The notes under the pieces are model-generated. The model was not told the DNA's origin and did not search any database. It saw only the letters and a program-made list of their open reading frames with translations. A program made the translations under genes and the position numbers. Source: Owenia fusiformis (Eukaryota > Annelida > Polychaeta > Sabellida > Oweniidae). Taken from it: a stretch of DNA of 64,000 nt. The DNA is taken from NCBI GenBank assembly GCA_903813345.2, contig CAIIXF020000007.1:27378698-27442697 (forward strand). The letters are read 5' to 3'. Shown here in pieces: positions 1 through 12,700 of the stretch. The number at the start of each line of letters is the position of its first letter. The stretch's first letter is position 1.

Positions 1-714
1 GTTCTAACCTTACTTGTCATATTTTCAGTTTTTGATTTCTTGCCACGAATTTAAAACGGAAGTAAACGTTAAGTACGGACGGAATAAATGCATGTTCGTT
101 CATTCGACAATGAATACATTTTATTTCATGAATAACCTAATATTTGTTTCTGAATAGGAAAAACTGTGGCGTGTCATGGTTTCAAATCTAAAAATAAACA
201 AAGTCGAAAAAATTCGAGAGAATCATGATTATTTGTAAATATTCAACATGTTGAGCCTTATTTACGATTCAAATAAAGGTGAGAGATCATAATTATTTGT
301 TTTTGTTAGGTATCGTTGTAAACACATTGTAGTATTGACCTAAAAATATTTTGCGTCCAAAAAACGGAAATATTTTCAATTTTTGCGTCCTCAAAATTAT
401 TTTTGAGTCCTTAACATGTATGGGACGCCGTAAATGCAAGCCTTGTAACATCATCCTAAGTTGCCTAAGATACACATGCGATATATAACTTGAGTATACA
501 GGAAATTTTTCTTAAGTTTTACAGAGTTTTCAGTTAAGCCTACCAGTTTTAGTTGTGGGTAGGGGGCATTTACCTGAAAATATCTCAATCTTGACAATTT
601 GAAAATTTTGCTTTTCCATAATTCTTATTGTAATGTTCATCTTTTCATGTTTATTTTAAAACATTTTTTATGAATTATATTAAGTTAAAATGATATAATA
701 ATCACTTTTTCCAG
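1..714 (+). other. TOP2 intron, no exon recognised
   Basis: AT-rich sequence before the first visible exon. I looked for the preceding TOP2 segment (the strand leading into FDEIL) and did not find it, so this is most likely intron sequence and the earlier exons lie outside the window. Confidence 0.6.
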
Positions 715-778
715 TCAACGCAGCAGATAACAAGCAGAGAGACCCTAAAATGACCATAATTAAAGTAGATATTGATCC
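715..778 (+). CDS. TOP2: TOP2 exon 1 of window: ATPase N-box
   Basis: Reads (g)[13 protein letters not shown] and ends in DP. VNAADNK is the GHKL N-box, whose Asn coordinates Mg-ATP. Acceptor ..ttttccag, donor GTAAGT; enters with one base owed by the previous exon and leaves in phase 2. Confidence 0.95.
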
Positions 779-3700
779 GTAAGTACACTTTAGTACATGT
801 ATTTGAAAAAGTATGTATTGCTCTTTATCCTAATCATTTTCCTCCTTCAGTACATGTTGGGCCAATCATGTTTCATATGCCTAGGCTTTTTACAACAAAG
901 TTAATTCCATTTGAGAAGTAATATTGAATTAAAGTGTTGACATTTTGCATGTTAATGCCTTGTCATGGACTTTGATATTCATGTACATTTCTTTTAAGTG
1001 AGAACAACCAAATTAAGATTTGGAACAATGGCAAAGGTATCCCAGTGGTTGAACACAAGACAGAGAAGATGTTTGTACCCACTCTAATCTTTGGACATCT
1101 ACTCACATCCAGCAACTATAACGATGACCAGAAAAAAGTGACAGGTGAGGTTTGGTCGGGATCAAAAATCATTGTCAACTTTATCCAAAAATCATTTTAC
1201 GGGGGGGGGGGGGGGGGGGGTAAAAAGCAGTTTTTAAACAAAAAAAATAATTATATGGGGAGGGGTGGGGTAAAATGGATGTTAGTGTAACGCTTGTGAT
1301 AAAAAATCGGAAAAGAATACTAGGCTAGTTTGTATGTGTATGCATGATCAGAGTAAGAACTTATTCTATTCCCTACTTTAGGTGGACGCAACGGATATGG
1401 TGCTAAACTTTGTAATATATTCAGCACGAAGTTCACAGTGGAAACACAAGCTGGAGACTACAAGAAACACTTCAAACAGGTACAGGCACTTAGTTGTTCT
1501 TAGTGTTTATTCTCTTGCTCATTCTTTAACTGTATATTTCTTTTTGAATTATTAGTTAGTACTTTGTAACAAGGAACCAGAACTTTTTAATCAATTTAGT
1601 ATTTTAAGCACTTGTGCTTGTAGTGATCAATAGTAGTAGTAAGCACACAGAAATTACAGTTTTCTGAAATGCACCTTGATTAAGAAATTTTTTCAATCAT
1701 TACTGTAGGCTGTTCCATTTCCTATTTTTGATATTTCTTATTGAATAATTTCTTTGTCTTTACAAGTCATGGGCCAACAATATGGCAAAGGCAGGTGAGC
1801 CCAGGATCAACTCTGCACCAAAGGGGGAGGACTTCACATGCATCACATTCAAACCAGACCTTGAAAAGTTCAAGATGGAGAAACTAGACCCAGACACAGT
1901 GGATCTATTCACCAGGAGAGCCTATGATATTGCAGCCTCTACCAAAGGTGTTCGTGTCATTCTTAATGGAAAGAAGTTACCAGTGAGTTGATTTATTTAC
2001 ATAAGCCTAAGACATTGCCCCAATAATGATATCCACTGCCTGGACTTAAATGGGTATTTTTAGTGTCGCTACTTAATATTCTTCTGATATGGTTGCAGGT
2101 GAAAAATTTCAAAGATTACATAGACCTCTATGTTAAAAACAAGACAGATGAGAACAATAGCCCTCTGAAGGTGGTCTACGAGAATGTCAATGAGAGATGG
2201 GAGGTTGCTGTTTGTATGAGTGAGAAAGGATTCCAACAAGTCAGCTTTGTCAACAGTATCGCCACAACCAAGGTTAGACCCCTTAGAATTGAAACAATAA
2301 TACTAAAGTTGGTTCAACGAAGCTAGCAATGGAAGTGAATACTGTATATTAGTTTCAAATATATTAGACCTAAAATACAAACATTATTTTTGGTCCTGAT
2401 TTTTTTAATTTTTCAGGCTTATTTGAACTGGAAGATTACAACAATGAAAATAAGATTTCAAATTGCCCAACATTTTTATGTCATCACCATCACAAGTGAT
2501 GACATATTGTTATAGTCTCCAACTTTTTGTGGATGGTATTTGGCGTCTGTAACAAATGGCAGCTGGTGACATTTTGCATGATAAATGCCTTGTTCACATT
2601 TGTTTTGTATTATAGGGTGGTAGACATGTAGACCATGTTGCTGATCAAGTTGTCTCAAAACTTATTGAAGTAGTCAAGAAAAAGAATAAAGGAGGCATAC
2701 AAATCAAACCTTTCCAGGTAGGTTGTTGTTGTTGTATTTATTGTTGTTTGACATGATGTTGTAATCCTTCAATAATACATGTTGAATTGGATGTAGGAGA
2801 CACTAATAGTATAGAAGCGCATGGTTGTATTTTTCATTTTGTACATCCATTATTAATTGCTCAAAATAAATCTTCAATCCTTTTTGTCAGAGATTTGAGT
2901 CATCTCGTAACATTTGAGGGTGACCAATTGGCTTTCACCATTAAGTTTTGAAGCAAAATGTGTTGCATACTGAATTTAGAAGAATGCCTCTCTATGAATG
3001 ATCATATTCATTGTACTTGCATGGCTATGTTGTAGTTTTTTTTAAATAAATTTTGCCTCCTCTTATTTTTATGTTTTTTTTATTTATTTTGAATGTTGTT
3101 TGCTTATTGCATGTAGGTGAAGAACCACTTGTGGGTATTTGTAAACGCTCTAATTGAAAACCCAACCTTCGACTCTCAAACTAAAGAAAACATGACCTTG
3201 CAACAGAAAGGCTTTGGATCGAAATGTTCTCTACAAGATAAATTTATAGCCCAGGTAATCTAGTATAAGTAAATTTGAAAATAACCCATGGTTAGAGGGT
3301 CAATGTGGTTATGCTGTAAAATGACCTAGATGGCCATCAATGGAATGAAAGTGGAAGGAATTGTCAACTTTTTAGATTGTAACAAAGTGTCTACATTACA
3401 GGCAATTCATGAAAAACTGAGAAATTTCAAGAAATCAGCATGACCACATTTACACTTACAGCCTGGGTGATCTCGTGTTATTACATGTATTGATTGTTTC
3501 ATTCTGCCATCAGGTTCGGAGCCACATGTTTGTATTTGTCAACTGCCTGATTGAGAACCCAACTTTTGGCTCACAGACTAAGGAACACATGACACTACAG
3601 CCAAAGAGCTTTGGCTCTAAGTGCTCAATGAGTGATAAGTTTATTGGTCAGGTAAAACTAGATTCAATAGGTGTTGTCTTGGGAAAGTCTCTTTAGTATG

Positions 3701-6700
3701 AAATAATAATTATTAATCTCTCATTGAAATACTTGGTGTATAACGTTTCAGTAAGGAAAAGTAACTCCATTTGTAGAGTTTTTTTTATGAATTGTTCAAC
3801 ATTTTTATGTGCTAAGTTTCATAACTAGATTAAGTAAGTCACTATATTGTATTAAGTAGGGGTGAGACGAGTCGAAAAAATCCGATTCGAGTCGAATCCG
3901 ATTCGAGTCAGAAAATGACGATTCGAGTTTCGAATCCGTTTCGAGTCAGATAAAGTGCGAACAACATCGCTTTTGACCGTTCGTATTTTTAATGCGTCAA
4001 TGGTGGAAAGCCGGAAATATAAACAAACACAATTCGTCGTAAGTTTATTCTGATTTTATTACATATATTCTTTCATTTATGTGTACATACAATATAATAA
4101 TTTAATACAACCATATCCAAGTCATTGAAACTTATATATTCAACGCAATATCGAGTAAAAACATGCATATTGACAGTATTTTTCTGAATTTTTTTATTTT
4201 TTCGAATTTTTTTCTCAACTCGAAAATGATCCGATTCATCAACTTCGACTCGATTCGACTCGACTCGAAGCCCCAAACCCGCGAGTCCTCGACTCATCGG
4301 GTTGTCGTCTCACCCCTAGTATTAAGCGATAAAAAAAATAGGGATAGGCCTTTTGTATGATTTGCTGTTCGCTCACTTCAGAATTAACATTTTCTGAGAA
4401 ATCGTCATTCAATCCTTCTCCCTAATGAAATCACCTGAACTTTTACACCAGGCCCATAGCCAGTTTTTGCCAATGGGGGTTCACTTCCAGGGGTGTGTTC
4501 ACATTTGTCAGTTTTGGCAAAAAAAAAACATTTGAAAAATGCTCAGAATGGTGAAAACTGCATGATTTTGAAAGATTTTTTTGGCTTCCCCTGGCTACAG
4601 GTCTGGCAACTTGGGCCCCATCCTTAACCGAGATATTGTTTTTAGGTGAACAAATGTGGAATCGTTGAGTCCATTATGAGCTGGATGAAGTTTAAGGCTC
4701 AGGAGAAAATGAACACCAAGTGCACAAGCAAGAAACAGAACAAACTGAAAGGCATTCCTAAACTTGATGATGCTAATGATGCAGGTATTGAAATGTGATT
4801 GCACAAATTAACCATGAATATGCAAGTCTTTAATATAGTAACATTATGGCGAATCATTTCACACAATATTCACTCATATGCATATAAGGTAACCCTCATC
4901 CTGACTAGATACATGTACAAGGATGAATTATATTGATTGATTTATAACTTGAATACCTACTTTGTTATATGCATTAGTGCTGTATTTGTAATTTATGCAA
5001 GTGTTTAATTCTTCAGTTGTCCAAAAAGTTGATTTACTAAAAATGCATTTAATGTTACTATTTCTCACAAATTTTCTAGGTACAAAGAACTCAATAGACT
5101 GCACTTTGATCCTGACTGAGGGAGACTCAGCCAAAACCCTGGCAGTGGCTGGCCTGGGGGTGGTTGGCAGGGACAGGTATGGTGTCTTCCCACTTCGAGG
5201 AAAAGTGCTCAATGTGCGGGAGGCCACACATAAGCAGGTGAGATCATAAGATTTATGTTTTTCATTCATGGAAGTGGTCCTGAGTCATATAAAACAAGTT
5301 TTGAAATTGTTTTTATTTTCATCACCCATTTTGGAACAATTTTGTGTCATTTTGTGTTAAATATTCAGCATTCGAGAATTCCGATGTAAAATTTATAGAC
5401 ATAGTTAATCATATACCATTGTAGAAATGTTGTTATTGTTTTGATAAAACACAAAAGAATTGTAACTGTATAATTTTTTTTCTCTGCTTATACTCTTGGA
5501 TATAATTGTGTGTACTTTACGTTTTATAATCATGGCAACTAATGTTTTGATTGTCAAAATGAATTTGAAAAAATGATGTTAAATTCAATGGTTTTAGATT
5601 ATGGAAAATGCTGAGATTAACAACATCATTAAGATTATGGGTCTGCAGTACAAACAGAAATATGACACATATGATTCACTGCGGACTTTGCGTTATGGGA
5701 AGCTTATGATCATGACAGATCAGGATCAAGATGGGTCCCATATCAAGGGATTACTTATCAACTTTATCCACCACAACTGGCCCCAACTGTTGAAGCAACC
5801 TTTCTTGGAGGAGTTCATCACACCTATTGTCAAGGTATTTCACACTTGTTGTCAAGACAATCCACACCTAATGTCAAGGTATTTGCACCTATCGCCAACA
5901 TATTTCATATCTATGGTGAAGGTATTCTCATTTCAGTGATCTCCCCAGCATTGAAGCAAGTGGGCGCAGCACCCACTTGAGATTTTGAAAATAGGCTTGC
6001 ACTCACCTGAAAATACATTTGCACCCACTTCAAAATGAGAAAAATCATAAAAAAATTGGCATATTTTGAACAAAATTTTGGTGTGAATTTTGCACCCACC
6101 TGAGAAAAAATCCTGTGGAGATCACTGCATTTATTGTCAAGATATTTCACACCTGTGATTAAGGTATTTCCTGCTTATATTGATTTGAAGGCAATAAGGT
6201 ATGGTGTCTAAATGTCAACATTTATGGAAAAACAGATTAATTTTGTTATGTTTAACCCTTCTCTTTTCCCAATTGAATACTGGATTTGGATTACCATGAT
6301 ATACATTTCTCTTCTCCAGGTTTCCAAGGGCAGATCAGAGGAACAATCATTTTACAGTTTACCAGAGTTTGAGGAATGGAAGAAAGATACTCCCAACTGG
6401 CACACCTATAAAGTCAAGTACTACAAAGGTGATTTTTCTCAGGGGTCACTGAGTTGTCAAAAATCTTAGGGTACACCCCCAAAATGCAATCTGTTTTGGT
6501 GCCAAATTTCGACTGACTAGTCCGGTAGAAAATTTTGGTGTCGAAAGGTTTTGGTGCCGAAACAGTGCCAGAACAGTGTCGAATTTTTTCGATGCCGAAA
6601 CGGTGCCAAATTATATTGGCTGTGTAGATTTAGAATTATAATGTATTAATGAATAATGGTGGATTCAGAATATTTGTCATTCACAATCCACCTTATTTGA

Positions 6701-9700
6701 TTATCATACTATTTCACCTTTAATTTCTTCAATGAGTTCCTAAATTATTTTTAGATTTGAAATATACCAGATACTTCATCATAAGAATTTCTGTCAACAA
6801 GCAAGATGAATTAATCCTAACATGTAAACAATTGCAAAATTCCTATATTGATAGAAATGTGGGCTTTCAAGAAAAGGGTATGCTACTCTGTGTTATAAAC
6901 ATGAGGACTTTGATATGCTTCCCTTTTTGATCTTGAAAGAACCGGAGAATCGCTGCATTGCCTACTGCTAATGGGACCACTGTTATGTCTGTTCTAGGTT
7001 TGGGTACCTCCACATCTAAGGAGGCAAAGGAGTATTTCAGTGAGATGACACGCCACAGGATCAAGTTCAAGTACACTGGCACTGAAGATGATTCTGCAGT
7101 TGATTTGGTATGTTCCACTGTTATGTCACAACCACAAAGTGGTGACATATTGTTATAGCCACTATTTTATCCGACCTTTTAGTCAGCATCACCTTTCCTC
7201 GTGGTGACATACCTTTTGTGTTTACTAGTATCCCTTGTCTATTCTATGCCTGGAGGAGGTGTCAAGGTGATGAATTTAATTCTGGATATGTACAAGTAAC
7301 CATGTAAAAACAACAAGACTTGCTGCTTTCTTTCGATTATCTTTGTTCACCTGTGTCCATTAAATCATCAAATGGGCCACCCCCCCCCCATTTTTCTCAT
7401 TCTGCCCAATGGATGTCATTTTATTTAATACTTCTTTTTTTCCTGTAGGCATTCAGCAAGAAGAAGATTGACCAGAGGAAGGAATGGTTGACCAACTGGA
7501 TGGAAGAGAGGAAGAGAAGAGCCCAGTTAGGGATGCCAGATGTTAGTACATTTTTTAAGGGTCTTTTGATGCTGATAAGCTCCAAATAAAACTACAGTTT
7601 TGTTTGTCTCATCAAATACAGATTTGGTTGGGTAGGGTATTACAGTTCCTGGGGTCTCAGTTATATAAAACCTTGCTGTTTGTAAATTAATAGGGTATCA
7701 GACATTTGGAAATTGCCCTGTATTGCTACGTTTACAAGTTTTTAAGTACTGTACGTTTTACTGCTCTACTGTAACTGTACTCAGCTCTACTGTTAACTGT
7801 AGATTAATGAACAGTTAACAGTATTGCTGACTTTGTCATATCAATATGTTTTGTAGTTTGCTGGCTGTTAAAAAGAATGTTTAATATTGATATGATATTC
7901 CATGTGGGTTTTATAGGAAATAACAGGCATTAAGGAAATGTACTATGCCAGACACTTTCAGAGATCAAATCGGTCTGTTCACACATCAATCTATGTTAAT
8001 GCAAACCATGTTTTATGTCCTTTTATTATAGCTATATGTGTATGGGAAAAATATGTCTCATCTGACATACAATGACTTCATCAACCGAGAGCTGATCTTG
8101 TTCAGTAACATGGACAATGAGCGTTCTATACCTTGCATGGTCGATGGTAAGCTACGTGTGTTGTAACCTGCACTTGTAGGATTCGTGTAGTGTGGCTTGA
8201 TTTGCTTGTAGAACTGTAGGGTACACTGGTGATTTGGTGGATTAGGGATCCCCATGAAAATGTCACATGTGTCATGCACTGAAATAGAAAATTAAATGAA
8301 AACATTAAGCTTAATGTCAGAATGACAGAAAATAAGCCAAATTTCCTTGGGAAAACCTTTAAATTTTTGCATTAATACATTATCCAAGTGACATTATCAG
8401 CATGACAAAACTGATCTTAATCATGTCAAAAATATCTTAATTTTCACAACTTGATTGCTGCGAAATCCTGTTTGTTTTGTATTGCACTCCCTTAGAAGTT
8501 CAGAAACCAAACTTCTCTTACTGGATCATGTGTAACAACCTGTTAGTGTTTGCAAAAATCTATATTTAAATTTCCAACCTATTGTGTTTGAGGAAAAATT
8601 CAAACATAAACTGATTTGAACACATATAATTAAGAGAAAGGATTGCCAAACTTTTGGGGGAGTGTTCAATACTTCTAGATGGTGTTGGGGTGGCTTGGAC
8701 TTGCTAAACTATAATAGAAGTGATGACCATTCTTTTGTGTGTAATTTTGTATTAAACGGAGGGATTTTGACATCCTCCAACAATATATTTTGAATAAACA
8801 AAAATTTATGCAATAAGGAATGGGTCTTCCTTCTCCAATAGTTTTATCTGCTGTAATATTTTGCACAATTGTGACTTTTAGGTGTGTGTTGTGACTACAT
8901 AATTATAATTCTTTGGCCCAAAACATTTATTTCTTACCCTCCTCAGTTCTTCTGATTTGCTTAAATCCTCAGGTGTTCTCTTCAGCATTATAGCAAGTGG
9001 GTGCCTCACCAACTTAGATATTCTTAAAATATGCTGGCCCCATCTGCAATCCACTTAAAATGAGAAAATTTTCAATTATTGACATGTTTTCACCATTTTT
9101 GGGCAGCAATATCACACCCACATGAGAAAAAATCTTGAAGAGAACATAGCTTATTTAACCCCCTCCACCCCCAGCTGTATGCCTTAGCTTTATTTCAAGT
9201 AACCTTGTATGCAATGTTATTCATAAATATCACCTTCAGGTGTATCTCTATGGGCTTAACACCTCAAGAATCTCCTTCCAAGAGTTCATCAACAAAGAGT
9301 TGATCCTCTTCAGCAATATGGACAATGAGAGGTCCATTCCTTGTATGGTAGATGGTAAGAAACTTGTCCCTGTAGGAAGGGTTTCCACATATTAACAGTT
9401 GTGAGAAAACAAAGTTAATTTCTTTATCGTTTAACCCCCTTCCCTGAAAAAAGAAATTTAAACTAGGGCCAAAAATGAATAGTTTGCACAAAATTCTCAT
9501 CATTTCCTCTCCCCCTTCCACAACTTTTAACCTGTGGACACCATCCCTTAGACCTTTGTGAGGTCAACCTTTGTGAGTGGTTCTATAAAATCTCAGTGTA
9601 TGTTGTCAAGATTTGAAATAAAAGGCATGATCACAGTGTCCTTTTAGTGTGGTGTAGTTGCTTTAGGTGGCAGTTAAGTAGTTTACATATTGATATTATA

Positions 9701-12700
9701 TATTGTGTGTTTATTGTTGTGAAGTACCTTTATGTAATACTAGCAGTTTGCTCGATCAGCATGATTTCATTTTGATACAGAACAGACAAAAAAACATGGA
9801 AGATCTTAGGTATTAGGTATAAATGCACTAAGAAATTATTTTCGATTATGGTTTTGTAATGTTTTTACTATTTCGTAATTTGATTATTTGAAAATTACCT
9901 AGCATCTTTTAGAGTTTTTTGTGCATATTTTCAAATAGCTTTGCTTGTTCCACTTTAGGGTTCAAGCCAGGGCAACGTAAGGTGATGTTTGCATGTTTTA
10001 AACGTAACCTCATCAAGGAACTTAAGGTGGCTCAATTGGCTGGGTCAGTAGCTGAACAATCTGCCTATCACCATGGTGAGGTAAGTAGCAACAATTATAT
10101 TGCCATTTTATTCAATTGTAGATTCTCAGAATTCACAATCATCCACATATTAAAATCACACAGAAGAGGCTGCATTTCAATTAGGTTATAAGTGTGTCAA
10201 TTTGAAAACTTGAAAATTGAAAAATGAAAATTTCAAATTGAAGTAATGAAGTAAAACACTCCATGTGGAGCATTGGTCAACATGGTTACAAGCAATAAAC
10301 ACATTCATTGAAGCAAGCTGTTTATCAAAGTCTACCCACTTTCAAGCCACAATAGACCATTCATGAGCGATAATACCTCAATAAAATCACTCGTACGTTT
10401 TAATCCATTTACACTATTATAAAATCTGTTACTTTATTTTGCAGCAATCTCTGATGGGAACGATCATAGGATTAGCACAGAATTTTGTCGGCAGCAACAA
10501 CGTAAATCTCTTGCAACCCATTGGTCAGTTTGGTACACGTCTTCACGGAGGCAAGGATGCTGCGTCTCCCCGTTACATCTTCACTGCCCTTAGGTAAGCT
10601 ACCATGCAAATGTGTTAATGTGACTATCATCAGTCCAGTGTAAGAACCCAAAAAAGTTTTTTTAACATATTTAAAAGTGAGCTTGATCTTCCTTCTTTGA
10701 ACAAGAGATAATCATTTGATTTTGGCTTGCTCAACCAGATTGGGTCGATCAAAATTCAGATTTCCAATTAGAATTGCAATCACAGAATTTAATGCCTCCA
10801 TAAGTAGCTGTTACTTATTTCTAAGGGTCTAACGGTGCACCGAAACCGTGGTGCTCCGCGCTTCTTGGGCCTCGGTCGGTACGCTCGGTTCGAAAACTCC
10901 GATGTTCGGTTTTTTAACGGTTCGTTAATTCAGAAAAAAGTGCCGTTCGCTAAAGTAGAGTAAGATGAATCTCGAAATGAGAGGTGAAGATTTCAGCATT
11001 CTAAATGCTAAAAAGTCGTGCAAGGCCCACTGTTGGGGTTATTTTGGGTTTCCAACGAGAGATGGTGTTCCTCTCCCGGAAAGAACGATATACCAGCTTT
11101 GCAAAATCGTTATGGTATATGAGAAAGGTATGTGTGAAAAAATGTGAAAATTTGCTGTCTGCAAAAATAGAATAGATCAGAGTTATACATGCTCCCGGGC
11201 CGCTTATTTATTATGAAATCGCGCCATCTATTTATCATCGCATAAATAAAATACAATACAAAGTTAATGATTAATTTGTAAATAAAACTGACTTAGATCA
11301 GAGGTAAACATGTTCCCGGGCTGCTCATTTATATAATGAAATCGCACCATCTTTTTGAGTTATTTGATTTTTTACATTTAAGGATGCAGTACCAGTTCAG
11401 CGTAGAATAAGTTCCAGACATTAGATTTTGCTCATATTTTTTACAATGTATCACTATGCTGTTATCATCATCCAAGTGCAATATGAAGAGGATTGACCGT
11501 CTGGTAATTACAAAATAAAAAAGTTATTTTACCCACCCAAAATGAATCTTTTTACTTTTTTGAGTTTTCAATAGAGCTGGCACCTTTCGAACCCTGGTTT
11601 TTGTATCAACTAATTGCGACTCAAGAACAAGTTTTCCCACAAAAGTGAAAGGGATAAAATATGCTTGATAAAATGTTTGCAATTTAATTCTTTTCTGGAA
11701 ACATCATTATCGAAATAAACTATAATTTTTGATTAAGACTAAATGCGAAAATGACGTTCTTGGGAGCTAGCTTTCTCAAACCGGAAGTCAAACCTGCGCA
11801 AACAGACGTGAAAACCGACCCGGTACTGCATCCTTAAGTATGATAAGAACCGAAAACCGAACCGAAACCGAGGAGATAAAAACCATGAACCGAATCGAAC
11901 CGAGGAAATATGAAACCGTGAGAGCCCTACTTATTTCATATACAAACTCTCCTTACAGGCCATGGCAGCTACTTTTGGGGTCACTAAAATATCATCTCAA
12001 GTACTTTTCAAGAAACAAAATAGAAATAAAAAATGATGATCTGTTGTTTCTGTTTTCAGTCCCCTTGCACGCCTGCTGTTCATGGCATCAGATGAGCCTA
12101 CATTGAAGTCATTGTACGATGACAACCAGAAGATAGAACCTGAATGGTACTGTCCCATAATCCCCATGGTCCTTGTGAATGGAGCTGAGGGTATCGGTAC
12201 AGGTTGGAGCACAAAGATTCCCAACTACGATGTACGTGAGATTGTAGCCAATATCAAGAGAATGATGGAGGGAGATGAACCATTGCCAATGGTAGGTACA
12301 ATTTATAGTTTTTCTCTCAAATGTTAGGTTTAGATTGTGTCACGGGTCAGTTTCCTTGTTGTATCCCCTTTATTTTTATGCCATCGCTAGAAGTGGTGAC
12401 TTATTGTTATAGTCTCCAACTTTTTTTGTGGATGGCGTTGGTGTCTGTAACACTTTGCGATAACTTAAAAGGTGGTGACATTTTGTCACATGTTAATGCC
12501 TTTATTTCTTGTTTTGGTTTATCAATCATGTAATTTCATAGAACATCATATAAAATTGAAAATGTTATTGGAATAAAATTTCGGAATCCTGCAATAATGT
12601 ATTACCCAGCCAATTGAGCCACCTTAACTGTAGTTTTAGAAAATTCCATTTTAACATCTGCTTATGAATTTCTATTGCAGGTTCCTGCATTCAAGGACTT

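Noticed and set aside
3514-3651. Exon 7b as a dead pseudo-exon
   Set aside because: No stop, no frameshift, intact splice sites and mostly silent or conservative changes argue for a working exon. RNA evidence is still needed.
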